A stretch of DNA of 64,000 nt from an uncultured Collinsella sp. (GTDB lineage: Bacteria > Actinomycetota > Coriobacteriia > Coriobacteriales > Coriobacteriaceae): NCBI GenBank assembly GCA_902491565.1, contig CABUIE010000012.1, forward strand, positions 1-64,000, read 5' to 3'. A program made the position numbers and the translations under genes. Positions 34,166-43,238 of this stretch are shown one piece after another. The notes under the pieces were generated by a model. It was not told where the DNA came from, searched no databases, and was given only the letters and a program-made list of their open reading frames with translations. The first letter of the stretch is position 1, and each line of letters opens with the position of its first letter.

Positions 34166-34203
34166 ACGGGCGTGCCTCTCTTGGGACGCGCCCGTTCTCG
34201 TCT
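34166..34203 (+). terminator. Rho-independent terminator after glnB
   Basis: The stem ACGGGCG(TG)/(CG)CGCCCGT with a loop of about 12 bases is followed by TCTCGTCT. Confidence 0.65.
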
Positions 34204-34230
34204 ACAATATCGTGCAGACGAAGGAGAGGC

Positions 34231-35094
34231 ATGTCCATGATCAAGATGTTTGCGAGTGACTTAGACGGAACGCTGCTGAATGCCCTACACGAGGCCGACG
34301 GAACCATCCGCCGCGCCATTCGCGAGCTGACCGAAGCCGGGCTGCATGTGGTTCCCGCGACCGGACGCTCGACGCTGCCGATCGGCGAGCATGGCTTCAC
34401 AGGTCTGGCACTCGACGCCTGCTGCTCCAATGGGTCCATCGTGCGCGACAGCCATGGCGAGGTGCTCAAGACCTGGACCATCGACCCGCAGGTTACCGAG
34501 GAGCTGCTCAAGGCGTTCCCGGACATTTGCTTCGACTGCTCCACGCCCGATGGCATGTTCTCGAGCGGTTCGTTCGAGATGCACCAGGCGGGCTTTAAGA
34601 AGGACAGCCCTATCAAGCGCATCGTGATGCGCGGCATGCGTGCACGTGGCGGGTATCACGAGGAGCAATATTTCGACCAGTCGATCGGTGACATCCTGCG
34701 CCATGACGTGTGCAAAATCAACTGCCGCGTGACCTCGCCCGAGCTGGAGCGCGACCTTAAAGCGTATCTTGCCGAGCGCTCGGACCGCGTGGTCAACGCG
34801 CCGTTTGATCCGGTGATGTTCGAGATCACGGACGTGGCGTGCAACAAGGGCGAGAGTGTGGCCTGGCTGGCGGGCTACTACGGTATTGCCGAGGACGAGG
34901 TCGCGGTTTACGGCGACGGCGGTAACGACATTGCCATGCTCAAGCGTTTCCGCCACAGCTATGCCACCAAGAATGGCAGTGACGCGGCCAAGACCGCCGC
35001 GAGCGCGACTATCGGCAGCTGCATGGTCCACGCCGTTCCCAAACACATGCTCGCCACTATGCATAAGCAGAACTCCCGCACCATCATCGAATAA
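34231..35094 (+). CDS. HAD-superfamily phosphatase (Cof type)
   Basis: A 287-residue cytoplasmic sugar- or nucleotide-phosphatase-like hydrolase. Motif I is FASDLDGTLLN, motif II is around PATGRST, and motif IV is VAVYGDGGNDIAMLK, with a C2-type cap between; motif III lysine is in CNKGESVAWL. It begins at the ATG preceded by AAGGAGAGG; an internal ATG two codons on is possible. The gene is monocistronic between terminators or repeats. Substrate cannot be read from sequence. Confidence 0.92.
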   Translation: MSMIKMFASDLDGTLLNALHEADGTIRRAIRELTEAGLHVVPATGRSTLPIGEHGFTGLALDACCSNGSIVRDSHGEVLKTWTIDPQVTEELLKAFPDICFDCSTPDGMFSSGSFEMHQAGFKKDSPIKRIVMRGMRARGGYHEEQYFDQSIGDILRHDVCKINCRVTSPELERDLKAYLAERSDRVVNAPFDPVMFEITDVACNKGESVAWLAGYYGIAEDEVAVYGDGGNDIAMLKRFRHSYATKNGSDAAKTAASATIGSCMVHAVPKHMLATMHKQNSRTIIE

Positions 35095-35123
35095 TGTGGC
35101 AAAGGGACTGCCCTTTCGTCACA
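35095..35123. repeat. GGGAC-core REP-like hairpin (l)
   Basis: TGTGGCAAAGGG and CCCTTTCGTCACA pair around ACTG. It has the same layout as the GGGACAGG hairpins but reads GGGACTG. It begins at the HAD gene stop. Confidence 0.55.
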
Positions 35124-35149
35124 TCCAAAATATTGCCTTTACGTGTTGA

Positions 35150-35194
35150 TGCACACGGTGTGCAATAATACTCGCACTGTGCAATAGCGCACAG
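35150..35194 (+). promoter_or_regulatory. Two operator-like palindromes before the TetR-type regulator
   Basis: TGCACACGGTGTGCA (35150-35164) is a perfect palindrome around one central base and overlaps the likely -10 (TAATAC). CTGTGCAATAGCGCACAG (35177-35194) has perfect 6-bp arms. The shared TGTGC half-site and place fit autoregulation by the TetR-type protein. Confidence 0.55.
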
Positions 35195-35215
35195 GCTGAG
35201 TAACAAGGAGGACGC

Positions 35216-35926
35216 TTGTCCCAGCTCGAGAAATGCGATCGCCGGTCCCTTCGCTCGCAGCGTGCCCTTCGCCAGGCACTTGCCGGCGAGCTTGCCGAAA
35301 GCGGCGACCTTTCGCGCATTAACGTCGCGTCGCTCACCGAGCGTGCCGGCCTTACGCGCCGCACGTTCTATTCGCACTACCGCGATATCCCCGACTTTAT
35401 CAATCAAATCGAGGACGGCTTGCTGGCCGAGATCCGTGAGCGCATTGAGCTCATCACCGCAGCTCAGCTGCCCGATCTCTATCACAACATCGATGAGCTC
35501 GAGCCGGCGCCCGGTTCGGTTGAGCTGCTGCGTTATCTTGCGGCCAACCGCGACTTAATCGGTGCGCTGCTGGGTCCGGGCGGCGACCAGGCCTTCATTA
35601 AAAGGATCATCGACACCGCGCGCGAGGCTGTGGTGCCGCGTGCACAGACGGGCATTTTGGGCCTGGCGCTGGGCACGTTCTTTGACTACTACGTCACCTA
35701 CGTCGTGAGTGCCGAGGTCGGCATGATTCAGCGCTGGTTTGAGCGCGGGCTCACCGAATCGCCCGAGGCCATGGCGCGCATTATGACGGTGCTCGCTTTT
35801 GTGCGCCCTGGTGACCTGTACGGCCAACCCATCGATATCAACGTGCCGGAATACGGCATGAAGCTATTGAACCTGCAGCTCGAGGACGCGGCCGACACCG
35901 CCGCAACCGTCGAGTCCAACAATTAA
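35216..35926 (+). CDS. TetR/AcrR-family transcriptional regulator
   Basis: A 236-residue dimeric repressor-type protein. The N-terminal helix-turn-helix is RINVASLTERAGLTRRTFYSHY in parts (about residues 37-58), and the rest is an all-helical ligand domain with no recognised inducer. The TTG start at 35216 is supported by AAGGAGGA five bases upstream. It lies 11 bases before the giant activase gene, so both are probably one transcript under the palindromic sites just upstream. It may sense a CoA thioester or hydroxy acid tied to the activase, which is inference. Confidence 0.9.
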   Translation: MSQLEKCDRRSLRSQRALRQALAGELAESGDLSRINVASLTERAGLTRRTFYSHYRDIPDFINQIEDGLLAEIRERIELITAAQLPDLYHNIDELEPAPGSVELLRYLAANRDLIGALLGPGGDQAFIKRIIDTAREAVVPRAQTGILGLALGTFFDYYVTYVVSAEVGMIQRWFERGLTESPEAMARIMTVLAFVRPGDLYGQPIDINVPEYGMKLLNLQLEDAADTAATVESNN

Positions 35927-35937
35927 GAGGAGAGATA

Positions 35938-38900
35938 ATGAGCAAACTCGTCGAGGGCATCAAGGACCGCATGGTCGCTGCCGCACGCGAGGCCGCGCCC
36001 GCCGTGGTGGACGCCGCGCAGAAGGCCGCGACCGCGGCTGCCGAGAAAGTTGCCGAGGCAGTTGCCGATGCCAAGAACGCGGCAGGGGAGACGTCCGTCG
36101 CTAGCGAGCCCGCCACCGCCGCTGAGCCCGTAGCCGCCGCCCACGCCCCCGAAGGCGCGATCTTCAACCCCGACAACGCCCACGGCAACCTGCACCTGGG
36201 CATCGACGTGGGCTCCACCACCGTTAAGCTTGCCGTGCTCAACGACGACAACCAGATCGTCTACGCCAAGTACCAACGCCACCACACCGACGTCCGTGCC
36301 TGCGCCCGCGACCTGTTCGAGGGTGCCGCGACCGTGCTGCCGACGGCCCAAATGACCTGCGCCATTACCGGCTCGGGCGGCCTGCTGCTGTCCCAGTGGC
36401 TCGACCTGGAGTTTGTCCAGGAGGTCATCGCCAGCAAGCGTGCCGTCGAGACCCTCATCCCTGCCACCGATGTCGCCATCGAGCTGGGCGGCGAGGACGC
36501 CAAGATCATCTATTTCGACAACGGCATCGAGCAGCGCATGAACGGCACCTGCGCCGGCGGCACGGGTGCGTTCATCGACCAGATGGCAACCCTGCTGCAC
36601 ACCGACGCGAGCGGCCTCAACGAGCTCGCGGCCAACGCCACCACCATCTATCCCATTGCCAGCCGCTGCGGCGTTTTTGCCAAGACCGACGTCCAGCCGC
36701 TGCTCAACGAGGGCGCCCGCCCCGAGGACGTGGCTGCCTCCATCTTCCAGGCCGTCGTGACCCAGACCATCTCGGGCCTGGCATGCGGCCGTCCCATCCG
36801 CGGCAGCGTCGCCTTCTTGGGCGGCCCGCTGCAGTACCTCTCCGAGCTGCGCCACCGCTTCTACCTCACGCTCAACCTGGACGAGGAGCACCGCATCGTG
36901 CCCCAAAACGCTCACCTGTTTGTGGCGAGCGGCGCCGCCATGGCGCACGAGTCCAACAAGCTCAGCACGTTCCCGCAGCTCATCGAGGCCATCGATGCCC
37001 TGGGTGACACGCAGGGTGCCGAGGTCGAGCGTCTGGACCCGCTCTTTGCCACCGATGAGGACTTTGCCGAGTTCAAGACCCGCCACGACCAGGAAGTCGT
37101 TCCCAAGGGCAAGCTCGAAGGCTACACCGGCCGCGTGTTCATCGGCATCGACGCCGGCTCCACCACCATGAAGGCCGCGCTCGTGGGCGAGGACGGTCAG
37201 CTGCTGCACACCTGGTATGGCAACAACAACGGCGACATCCTGGGCACGGCCAAGGTCATCATGGCCGATTTCTACAACCACATCCCCGCCGGCTGCACCA
37301 TCGGCCACGTGACCACCACGGGCTACGGTGAGGCGCTGCTCATCGAGGCCCTCAAGGCCGACTCCGGCGAGATCGAGACCGTCGCTCACCTGCGCGGCGC
37401 CAAGGCGTTCCTGCCCGGCGTCGAGTTCATTCTGGACATTGGCGGCCAGGACATGAAGTGCCTGCGCGTCAAGGACGGCGTTATCGAGCACATCATGCTC
37501 AACGAGGCCTGCTCGTCGGGTTGCGGCAGCTTTATCGAGAGTTTCGCCGTGTCTATGAACATGGACGTGCGCGCGTTCGCCAACGCTGCCATTCATGCCA
37601 AGGCCCCCGTCGACCTGGGCAGCCGCTGCACGGTCTTTATGAACTCGCGTGTCAAGCAGGCGCAAAAGGAAGGCGCCACGGTGGGCGACATTGCGGCCGG
37701 CCTGTCCTATTCCGTCATCAAGAACGCCCTGTTCAAGGTCATTAAGCTGCGCGACCCCAAGGAGATCGGCAGCCAAGTGATCGTCCAGGGCGGCACCTTT
37801 ATGTCCGATGCCACACTGCGCGCGTTTGAGCAGCTCACCGGCGTTCATGCCGTGCGTCCCGACATCGCCGGCTGTATGGGCGCCTATGGTGCGGCCCTGC
37901 TCGCCCGCGACCGCGCCGGCGCCGATGGCACCTCGACCATCCTTTCGGCCGAGGACATCGCGCACCTCACCGTGACGCAAAAGCATGTCCGCTGCGGTCG
38001 TTGCTCCAACAACTGCCAGCTCACCGTCAACGATTTTGGCGGCGGTAGGCGCTTCATTACCGGCAATCGCTGCGAGAAGGGTGCCGGCCACAAAAAGCAG
38101 AAGACCGAGGCCCCCAACCTCTTCAAAAAGAAAAATGAGCTGCTCTTTAACCGCGAGGTCCTGAGCCCCGACGAGGCCCCGCGCGGCACCGTCGGCATCC
38201 CGCGCGCGCTCAACATGTACGAGAACTACCCCTTCTGGCATGCGTTCTTTACGCGCCTGGGCTTTAGCGTGCAGCTGTCCGACCAGTCGAGCAAAAAGAC
38301 CTACCAGGCGGGCATCGAGTCCATGCCGTCCGAGAGCGTGTGCTACCCGGCAAAGATGAGCCACGGCCACGTGATGAACCTCATCGACCGTGACGTCGAC
38401 TTTATCTGGATGCCGTGCGTGCGTTGGGAGCGCAAGGAGGATCCGACGGCTGGCAACTGCTATAACTGCCCCATCGTCATGAGCTACCCCACGGCGCTGG
38501 CGCTCAATATTGACGAGATCCGCGAGCAGAACATCGAGTTCCTGTATCCGTTTGTGCCGTATCACGACAAGACCGAGCTCAAGCGCCGCCTGTACCAGGT
38601 GCTCGCCGTCGACCGTGTGGCCGATGCTGAGGCCGGTCGCGGTCGCGTGCGCGGTCCTAAAATCACGCGCTCCGAGGTCGATGCTGCCGTCAACGCCGCC
38701 TTCGAGGCCGATGCGCGCTTCCACGAGGATATCCAGACCATGGGCGAGGAGGCTCTTAAGTGGGTCGAGGACCACGGCGGCCACGGCATCGTACTCGCCG
38801 GCCGTCCTTACCACAACGACCCCGAGATCAACCACGCCCTGCCCGAGCTTATCTCGAGCTTTGGCTTTGCGGTCTTTACCGAGGATTCGCTCGCGCATCT

Positions 38901-40719
38901 GGTGAAGCCCGAGCGTCCGATTCGCGTCGTCGATCAGTGGATGTATCACAGCCGCCTGTACGCCGTCGCCCGTTTTGTGACGATGCGCAACGACCTGGAC
39001 CTGATCCAGCTCAATTCCTTCGGCTGCGGCCTGGACGCTCTGACCACTGATCAGGTGCAGGAGATCCTGGAGGCCAGCGGCAAGATTTACACCGTGCTCA
39101 AGATCGACGAGGTGTCCAACTTGGGCGCCGCGCGTATCCGTATTCGCTCGCTCATGGCGGCGCTCAAGGACCAGGAGGCCGAGCGCTTGGCCGAGGCTAC
39201 GGCCGCGGGCGAGACTTACGAGCAGGGCGATGCCGCGCCGGTGGCGCCCTCCACGGATGCCCCCGCGTTCGCGAGCCGTAAGTACACGTTCGAGGCGCAG
39301 CGCGAGAGTGCTTCGACCGCGTGGCCCAAGGTGCCCTTTACCGAGCAGATGCGCGAGGAGGGCTACACCATCCTGTGCCCGCAGATGGCGCCGATCCACT
39401 TTGACCTGGTCAAAGAGGTGTTCCGTGGTGCTGGCTACAACTTGGAGCTGCTGCCCTCGACCGATCACGATGCCGTCGAGGCCGGCCTGCGCTATGTGAA
39501 CAATGATATTTGCTATCCGTCGATCCTGGTAACGGGCCAGATTATGGAGGCCATCGAGAGCGGTCGATACGACCTGTCCAAGACAGCCGTGGTTATCAGC
39601 CAGACCGGCGGCGGCTGCCGTGCCACCAACTACATCGCACTCATCCGCAAGGCCCTGCGCGAGAGCGGCCACCCCGAGATCCCGGTGATCTCGCTTTCGG
39701 CCGTGGCGCTGGGCGAGGACAACCCTGGCTTTAAGATTACGCCGGCGCTGCTTAAGCAGGCAGTCTACGCGGTGCTCTTTGGCGACGTGATGATGCAGAT
39801 GCTCTATCGCTGCCGCCCGTACGAGGCTACGCCCGGTGCCGCCAACGCGCTCTACGAGGAGTACATGGCGCGCGCTCGCAAGCTGGCGCCCAAGTTTAAC
39901 CGCCACAACTACACCAAGCTGTGCCGCGAGGCCATCCGCGCGTTCGACACCATGCCGCTCGTGGGCGAGGGTACCAAGCCGCGCGTGGGCGTGGTCGGCG
40001 AGATCCTGGTCAAGTTCCATCCCACAGCCAACAACCACGTGGTCGATGTCATCGAGCGCGAGGGCTGCGAGGCCGTGGTGCCGGGTCTGCTCGACTTTTT
40101 CCTGTACTCCATGAGCAACGCCGAGCTGCAGAAGGACGAGTTGGGAAGCTCCGCTACCACGCGCGCTGGTATGCAGGCGCTCATCAAGCTCGTGGACTGG
40201 ATGCGCACGCCGGTGGAGGAGATGCTCGAGAAGTCCCGCCGCTTCGAGGCGCCCGAGCGCATCGGCACCATGGCCGACAAGGCCCGCACGGTGCTTTCGG
40301 TGTGCAACAACATGGGCGAGGGCTGGCTGCTCACGGCCGAGATGCTCGACCTGATCGATCATGGCGCACCCAATATCATCTGCACGCAGCCCTTCGCGTG
40401 CCTGCCCAATCACGTGGTGGGCAAGGCCGTGATTAAGGAGCTGCGCCGCCAGCATCCCGAGAGCAACATCGTTGCGGTGGACTATGATCCTGGTGCGTCC
40501 GAGGTCAACCAGCTCAACCGTATTAAGCTCATGATCAGCGTGGCCAAGGAAAACATGCGCGCCGGCAAGGGCTTTAAGCTTGAGAAGGTGGCGCCGCTCG
40601 CGATGGACGAGGTCACCGGCCAGATGCGTGCCCACGACGGCTGCGTGAGCTGCGGTTCGGTCGATGAGAGCGCCGTGGCGTCGGTCGCTGAGCGCCTGGG
40701 ACGCGGCATTAAGAAGTAG
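35938..40719 (+). CDS. Acyl-CoA dehydratase activase / 2-hydroxyacyl-CoA dehydratase-like fusion protein
   Basis: A giant 1593-residue ATP-dependent iron-sulfur protein. Order: an Ala-rich amphipathic N-terminal extension (1-75); a first ASKHA activase domain from IDVGSTTVKLAV (about 85) with NGTCAGGTGAF; a second from IDAGSTTMKAAL (about 400) with NEACSSGCGSF, the cysteine site for the shared 4Fe-4S cluster; a CGRCSNNC motif (about 686); a DUF2229/CoA-activase region from about 750 (ESVCYPAKMSHGH); and a HgdB-like region from about 1140 (CYPSILVTGQIMEA, QTGGGCRATNY); CVSCGS near the end. Related activases power radical dehydration of 2-hydroxyacyl-CoA, but this large form's substrate is unknown. 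It is well expressed by codon use. Confidence 0.9.
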   Translation: MSKLVEGIKDRMVAAAREAAPAVVDAAQKAATAAAEKVAEAVADAKNAAGETSVASEPATAAEPVAAAHAPEGAIFNPDNAHGNLHLGIDVGSTTVKLAVLNDDNQIVYAKYQRHHTDVRACARDLFEGAATVLPTAQMTCAITGSGGLLLSQWLDLEFVQEVIASKRAVETLIPATDVAIELGGEDAKIIYFDNGIEQRMNGTCAGGTGAFIDQMATLLHTDASGLNELAANATTIYPIASRCGVFAKTDVQPLLNEGARPEDVAASIFQAVVTQTISGLACGRPIRGSVAFLGGPLQYLSELRHRFYLTLNLDEEHRIVPQNAHLFVASGAAMAHESNKLSTFPQLIEAIDALGDTQGAEVERLDPLFATDEDFAEFKTRHDQEVVPKGKLEGYTGRVFIGIDAGSTTMKAALVGEDGQLLHTWYGNNNGDILGTAKVIMADFYNHIPAGCTIGHVTTTGYGEALLIEALKADSGEIETVAHLRGAKAFLPGVEFILDIGGQDMKCLRVKDGVIEHIMLNEACSSGCGSFIESFAVSMNMDVRAFANAAIHAKAPVDLGSRCTVFMNSRVKQAQKEGATVGDIAAGLSYSVIKNALFKVIKLRDPKEIGSQVIVQGGTFMSDATLRAFEQLTGVHAVRPDIAGCMGAYGAALLARDRAGADGTSTILSAEDIAHLTVTQKHVRCGRCSNNCQLTVNDFGGGRRFITGNRCEKGAGHKKQKTEAPNLFKKKNELLFNREVLSPDEAPRGTVGIPRALNMYENYPFWHAFFTRLGFSVQLSDQSSKKTYQAGIESMPSESVCYPAKMSHGHVMNLIDRDVDFIWMPCVRWERKEDPTAGNCYNCPIVMSYPTALALNIDEIREQNIEFLYPFVPYHDKTELKRRLYQVLAVDRVADAEAGRGRVRGPKITRSEVDAAVNAAFEADARFHEDIQTMGEEALKWVEDHGGHGIVLAGRPYHNDPEINHALPELISSFGFAVFTEDSLAHLVKPERPIRVVDQWMYHSRLYAVARFVTMRNDLDLIQLNSFGCGLDALTTDQVQEILEASGKIYTVLKIDEVSNLGAARIRIRSLMAALKDQEAERLAEATAAGETYEQGDAAPVAPSTDAPAFASRKYTFEAQRESASTAWPKVPFTEQMREEGYTILCPQMAPIHFDLVKEVFRGAGYNLELLPSTDHDAVEAGLRYVNNDICYPSILVTGQIMEAIESGRYDLSKTAVVISQTGGGCRATNYIALIRKALRESGHPEIPVISLSAVALGEDNPGFKITPALLKQAVYAVLFGDVMMQMLYRCRPYEATPGAANALYEEYMARARKLAPKFNRHNYTKLCREAIRAFDTMPLVGEGTKPRVGVVGEILVKFHPTANNHVVDVIEREGCEAVVPGLLDFFLYSMSNAELQKDELGSSATTRAGMQALIKLVDWMRTPVEEMLEKSRRFEAPERIGTMADKARTVLSVCNNMGEGWLLTAEMLDLIDHGAPNIICTQPFACLPNHVVGKAVIKELRRQHPESNIVAVDYDPGASEVNQLNRIKLMISVAKENMRAGKGFKLEKVAPLAMDEVTGQMRAHDGCVSCGSVDESAVASVAERLGRGIKK

Positions 40720-40746
40720 ACGGCCCGCTTTGGGCTAGATGTGAAG

Positions 40747-40786
40747 CAAACGGGTGGTAGCCGTACCGGTTACCACCCGTTTTTGC
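40747..40786 (+). terminator. Rho-independent terminator after the activase gene
   Basis: A perfect 11-bp stem AACGGGTGGTA/TACCACCCGTT is followed by TTTGC. Confidence 0.85.
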
Positions 40787-40804
40787 TGGACATATGTTGC
40801 GCAA

Positions 40805-41025
40805 ATGACCTTGCTACAGCCTTCCGTGGGCTTGTCCGATTTTTGGGCCGGTTCGGGCTTTGAAGACAAGTTATTGCAGGCCCAGGGCGATTTCTCGCTC
40901 AATGCAGGCCAGCACGGTGTGATCTATCTGCCAAACGACGAGATGATCGCTGCGGACTGCCCATCGCCACCTACGAGATGGAAGCCGAGAAGTACATCTA
41001 CCGCGTGTACAAGTACGAGCTGTAG
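40805..41025 (+). pseudogene. Short frameshifted remnant
   Basis: A frame from ATG 40805 reads MTLLQPSVGLSDFWAGS and on to YLPNDEMIAADC, where the meaningful frame shifts near 40965. In the next frame it continues PIATYEMEAEKYIYRVYKYEL to a TAG at 41023. The protein-like character in two frames with a single shift suggests a decayed gene end. I recognise no family. It sits just after a terminator and has no ribosome-binding site. Confidence 0.4.
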
Positions 41026-41215
41026 GGCCGCGCTTAGGTTTGACCAATGGCGTATGAAAATACGCCGTTCGCCGATGCCCCCTCCGCGAGTGGCAGCCAT
41101 ATGGTTTGATGTCAGAAACATATAGTTGTCGCCAGCCTGCTGGCGACGTTCCCCCTGATATCGGAGGTTCCAGGTATGTTTCACGCTCCGTTAAACAACT
41201 ATCGGTTGGGCTAAC

Positions 41216-41665
41216 ATGGGCCGCCGTGCTATTTCGATAACCCTTGCAGTGGTCTGCCTGGCTGTGCTCCTGGGCGCTACAGGGCTGTTTGCTATAAGCC
41301 GAGAAACGTCCTATATGCAGGAGTGCGCTTCCGAAGGGTTTGCCATTGACGGTTACTATCGGGACGACAAGACGAGTCTGGAAACCCTGGCCTTTCTTGA
41401 AGAGGATAACCATCGGTGGCAACTGGTCGACAAAGACGGCAGCTGCGTTGACGGGCAGTTTAAGCGTACGGACGATCCCAATATCCTGGTATTAAAGAAG
41501 GAAAACGGCGAAGAGTTCGGCACGGTTCACGTTGCATATATATCGCGCCGACGCAATCAAGGGCAGATTTACCTAATTAGAAATACTAAGGTGACCCGAT
41601 TTTATCTTGTGAGCACCGATCCGGCGTTTACGGTGGAGTCTGGCGAGGTCGATTCGGACAGTTGA
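41216..41665 (+). CDS. Hypothetical protein with N-terminal membrane anchor
   Basis: A 149-residue protein with one hydrophobic segment (about residues 6-27) and a small, probably extracytoplasmic domain of mixed strand character (FAIDGYYRDDKTSLETLAFL, FYLVSTDPAFTVESGEV). No lipobox and no motif I recognise. Base composition is somewhat lower in GC than the neighbours. The preceding 190 bases hold a small hairpin TCGCCAG/CTGGCGA (41132-41149) and little else. Function unknown; the coding call rests on length, codon pattern and the clean membrane segment. Confidence 0.65.
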   Translation: MGRRAISITLAVVCLAVLLGATGLFAISRETSYMQECASEGFAIDGYYRDDKTSLETLAFLEEDNHRWQLVDKDGSCVDGQFKRTDDPNILVLKKENGEEFGTVHVAYISRRRNQGQIYLIRNTKVTRFYLVSTDPAFTVESGEVDSDS

Positions 41666-41673
41666 TTCACGGC

Positions 41674-41717
41674 AATAAAAAAGCGAGCGGGGCGCGGGTG
41701 TGAACTGCACCCCGCTA
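41674..41717 (-). terminator. Rho-independent terminator after the DUF389 gene
   Basis: The stem AGCGGGG/CCCCGCT with an inner GGTG/CACC pairing is followed on the minus strand by CGCTTTTTTATTG. It may also end the small plus-strand gene. Confidence 0.7.
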
Positions 41718-41791
41718 TTTGCTCGTGTCCGTATCGCACCTGCGCCTCGTCGTAACTTGCGTCCGTGCGAGCATTCATCCCGCGCTCTGCA

Positions 41792-42931
41792 TCACTTCAC
41801 ATCGAACTCCACGCGATCGAGTTCGGGTACGTTGAGGTCTATGAGCTTGCGGGCGACGTGGCGGTCGTGTGCCCCAAGCGCCTCGCCTGTCGTCACATGG
41901 GCGACAATCTCACGCTCGACGACGCCCTCCTCCTCGCCTTCGGTAGCCGAGGTCTCGACGGCGACGGTGTAATCCTTAAAGCCCGGCAGCACCGCGGCAA
42001 GTTCGCGCGTAGTTTCGGTGACACCGTAGCCGTCCTGCACGCCGGTCTGCGCCGAGCCAATAGACCCCGCCGTCATAACGATGCAGGGGATGGCAAAGAC
42101 TACCGTACCCACAATGATGCGGCGGCGCACCTTGCGCGATAGCTCGTCGACCTCGGCATCTTCTTCGGCGGTTACAATGCCGTCGCCGTTGAGGTCGCGC
42201 TTGAGCGGCACGCGCAAGATAAGTAATACGGCTTCGGCCGCGAGTGCGATAAAGACCACGTTGATGCCAAACTCGTAAAGCGCCGAGAGAAACAGCGACC
42301 CGCTCGCGATGGCAATGCCATAACCCGCCGCGCACAGGGGCGGCATGAGCGCGGTTGCCACGGCCACGCCGGCGATGAGCGTGGCGGGTTCCTGGTCGCG
42401 CGAGTTGCCCAGGCCGCCCGCAAAGCCGCCCGCGAGCGCGACGGCAAGGTCCCACACGGTGGGCGTCGAGTTGTCGACGATGGCGGCCGTGGCGGTGCCA
42501 AGGGGCGAGAGCTTAAAGTACAACGTGGACGTGACCAGGCAAAAGGCCATCTGCAGCGCAAGGCTGGCGATGGCTTCGACGGTAATCTCGCGGTCGAGCG
42601 TGGCGATGCCGTATGCCATGGCAAGGACCGATCCCATAAGCGGGCAGATGAGCATGGCGCCCACGATGGCGATGTCCGAATCGATATCGAGGCCGATGCT
42701 TGCGATGAGCATGGCGATGATGAGGATGCACAGGTGAGAGCCGGTCAGGCGTGCCCCGTTTACAAAGCGCTTGCGGATTACGTGGTAGGGCGCGCGACCC
42801 TCGCGAATGTTGAATGCGCGCTTTAGGAAGCGGGTGGCGTTCTCCATGGCCTCGCTATGGGCGGGGCGGATGCCGTGACGCCGATGATGACGCTCGCGTA
42901 GTCGCTTGATCTGTTGTTTGTCGAGTTCCAT
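41792..42931 (-). CDS. DUF389 family membrane protein
   Basis: A 379-residue membrane protein of unknown function. A charged cytoplasmic N-terminus (MELDKQQIKRLRERHHRRHG) is followed by about seven helices from residue 72 on, with the family signature GAMLICPLMGSVLAMAYG and NSRDQEPATLIAGVAVATALMPPLCAAGYG in parts, an interruption with DLNGDGIVTAEEDAE (an EF-hand-like loop) and a soluble C-terminal tail. The ATG at 42931 follows GAGGTGG; the longer upstream frame is unsupported. DUF389 proteins are often placed with transport or stress genes, but no clear partner is adjacent. Confidence 0.85.
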   Translation of the reverse strand: MELDKQQIKRLRERHHRRHGIRPAHSEAMENATRFLKRAFNIREGRAPYHVIRKRFVNGARLTGSHLCILIIAMLIASIGLDIDSDIAIVGAMLICPLMGSVLAMAYGIATLDREITVEAIASLALQMAFCLVTSTLYFKLSPLGTATAAIVDNSTPTVWDLAVALAGGFAGGLGNSRDQEPATLIAGVAVATALMPPLCAAGYGIAIASGSLFLSALYEFGINVVFIALAAEAVLLILRVPLKRDLNGDGIVTAEEDAEVDELSRKVRRRIIVGTVVFAIPCIVMTAGSIGSAQTGVQDGYGVTETTRELAAVLPGFKDYTVAVETSATEGEEEGVVEREIVAHVTTGEALGAHDRHVARKLIDLNVPELDRVEFDVK

Positions 42932-43161
42932 GTCCACCTCGTTCCAGCGCGGTCCGCGCAACGCGCCCGTTGTCCTAACTCTACACCGTGGCGGGCGGGG
43001 TGTCTGTTGGATGCGGAATCCGATAGAGCGGATGACGCGAGAGCAAATGCAAATCACAGGCTCAATTCGATCCCGCAAGAATATGACGCACCAGCTCCTA
43101 CATATGTGACGAAATTGTGAAGCACGAGAGCGCGAATTTCAAAAAATTCGCTGGTGACCAA

Positions 43162-43173
43162 TGTTGCGCAACA
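43162..43173. promoter_or_regulatory. Perfect 12-bp palindrome before the surface protein gene
   Basis: TGTTGCGCAACA lies 66 bases before the start codon, with an A/T-rich hairpin GCGAATT/AATTCGC 11 bases further up (43132-43151). It may be an operator. The rest of the 307-base gap shows no other feature. Confidence 0.35.
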
Positions 43174-43238
43174 GAATTCAAAAATCGACAGCTACCGTTT
43201 GATACGTATGGATACATCCGTGTCAAAGGGAGAAAGCC

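Noticed and set aside
35923..40635. 1570-codon open frame on the minus strand across the activase gene
   Set aside because: It is the antisense shadow of a real 1593-residue gene in GC-rich DNA, with low-complexity His/Ala/Gly composition and no motif.
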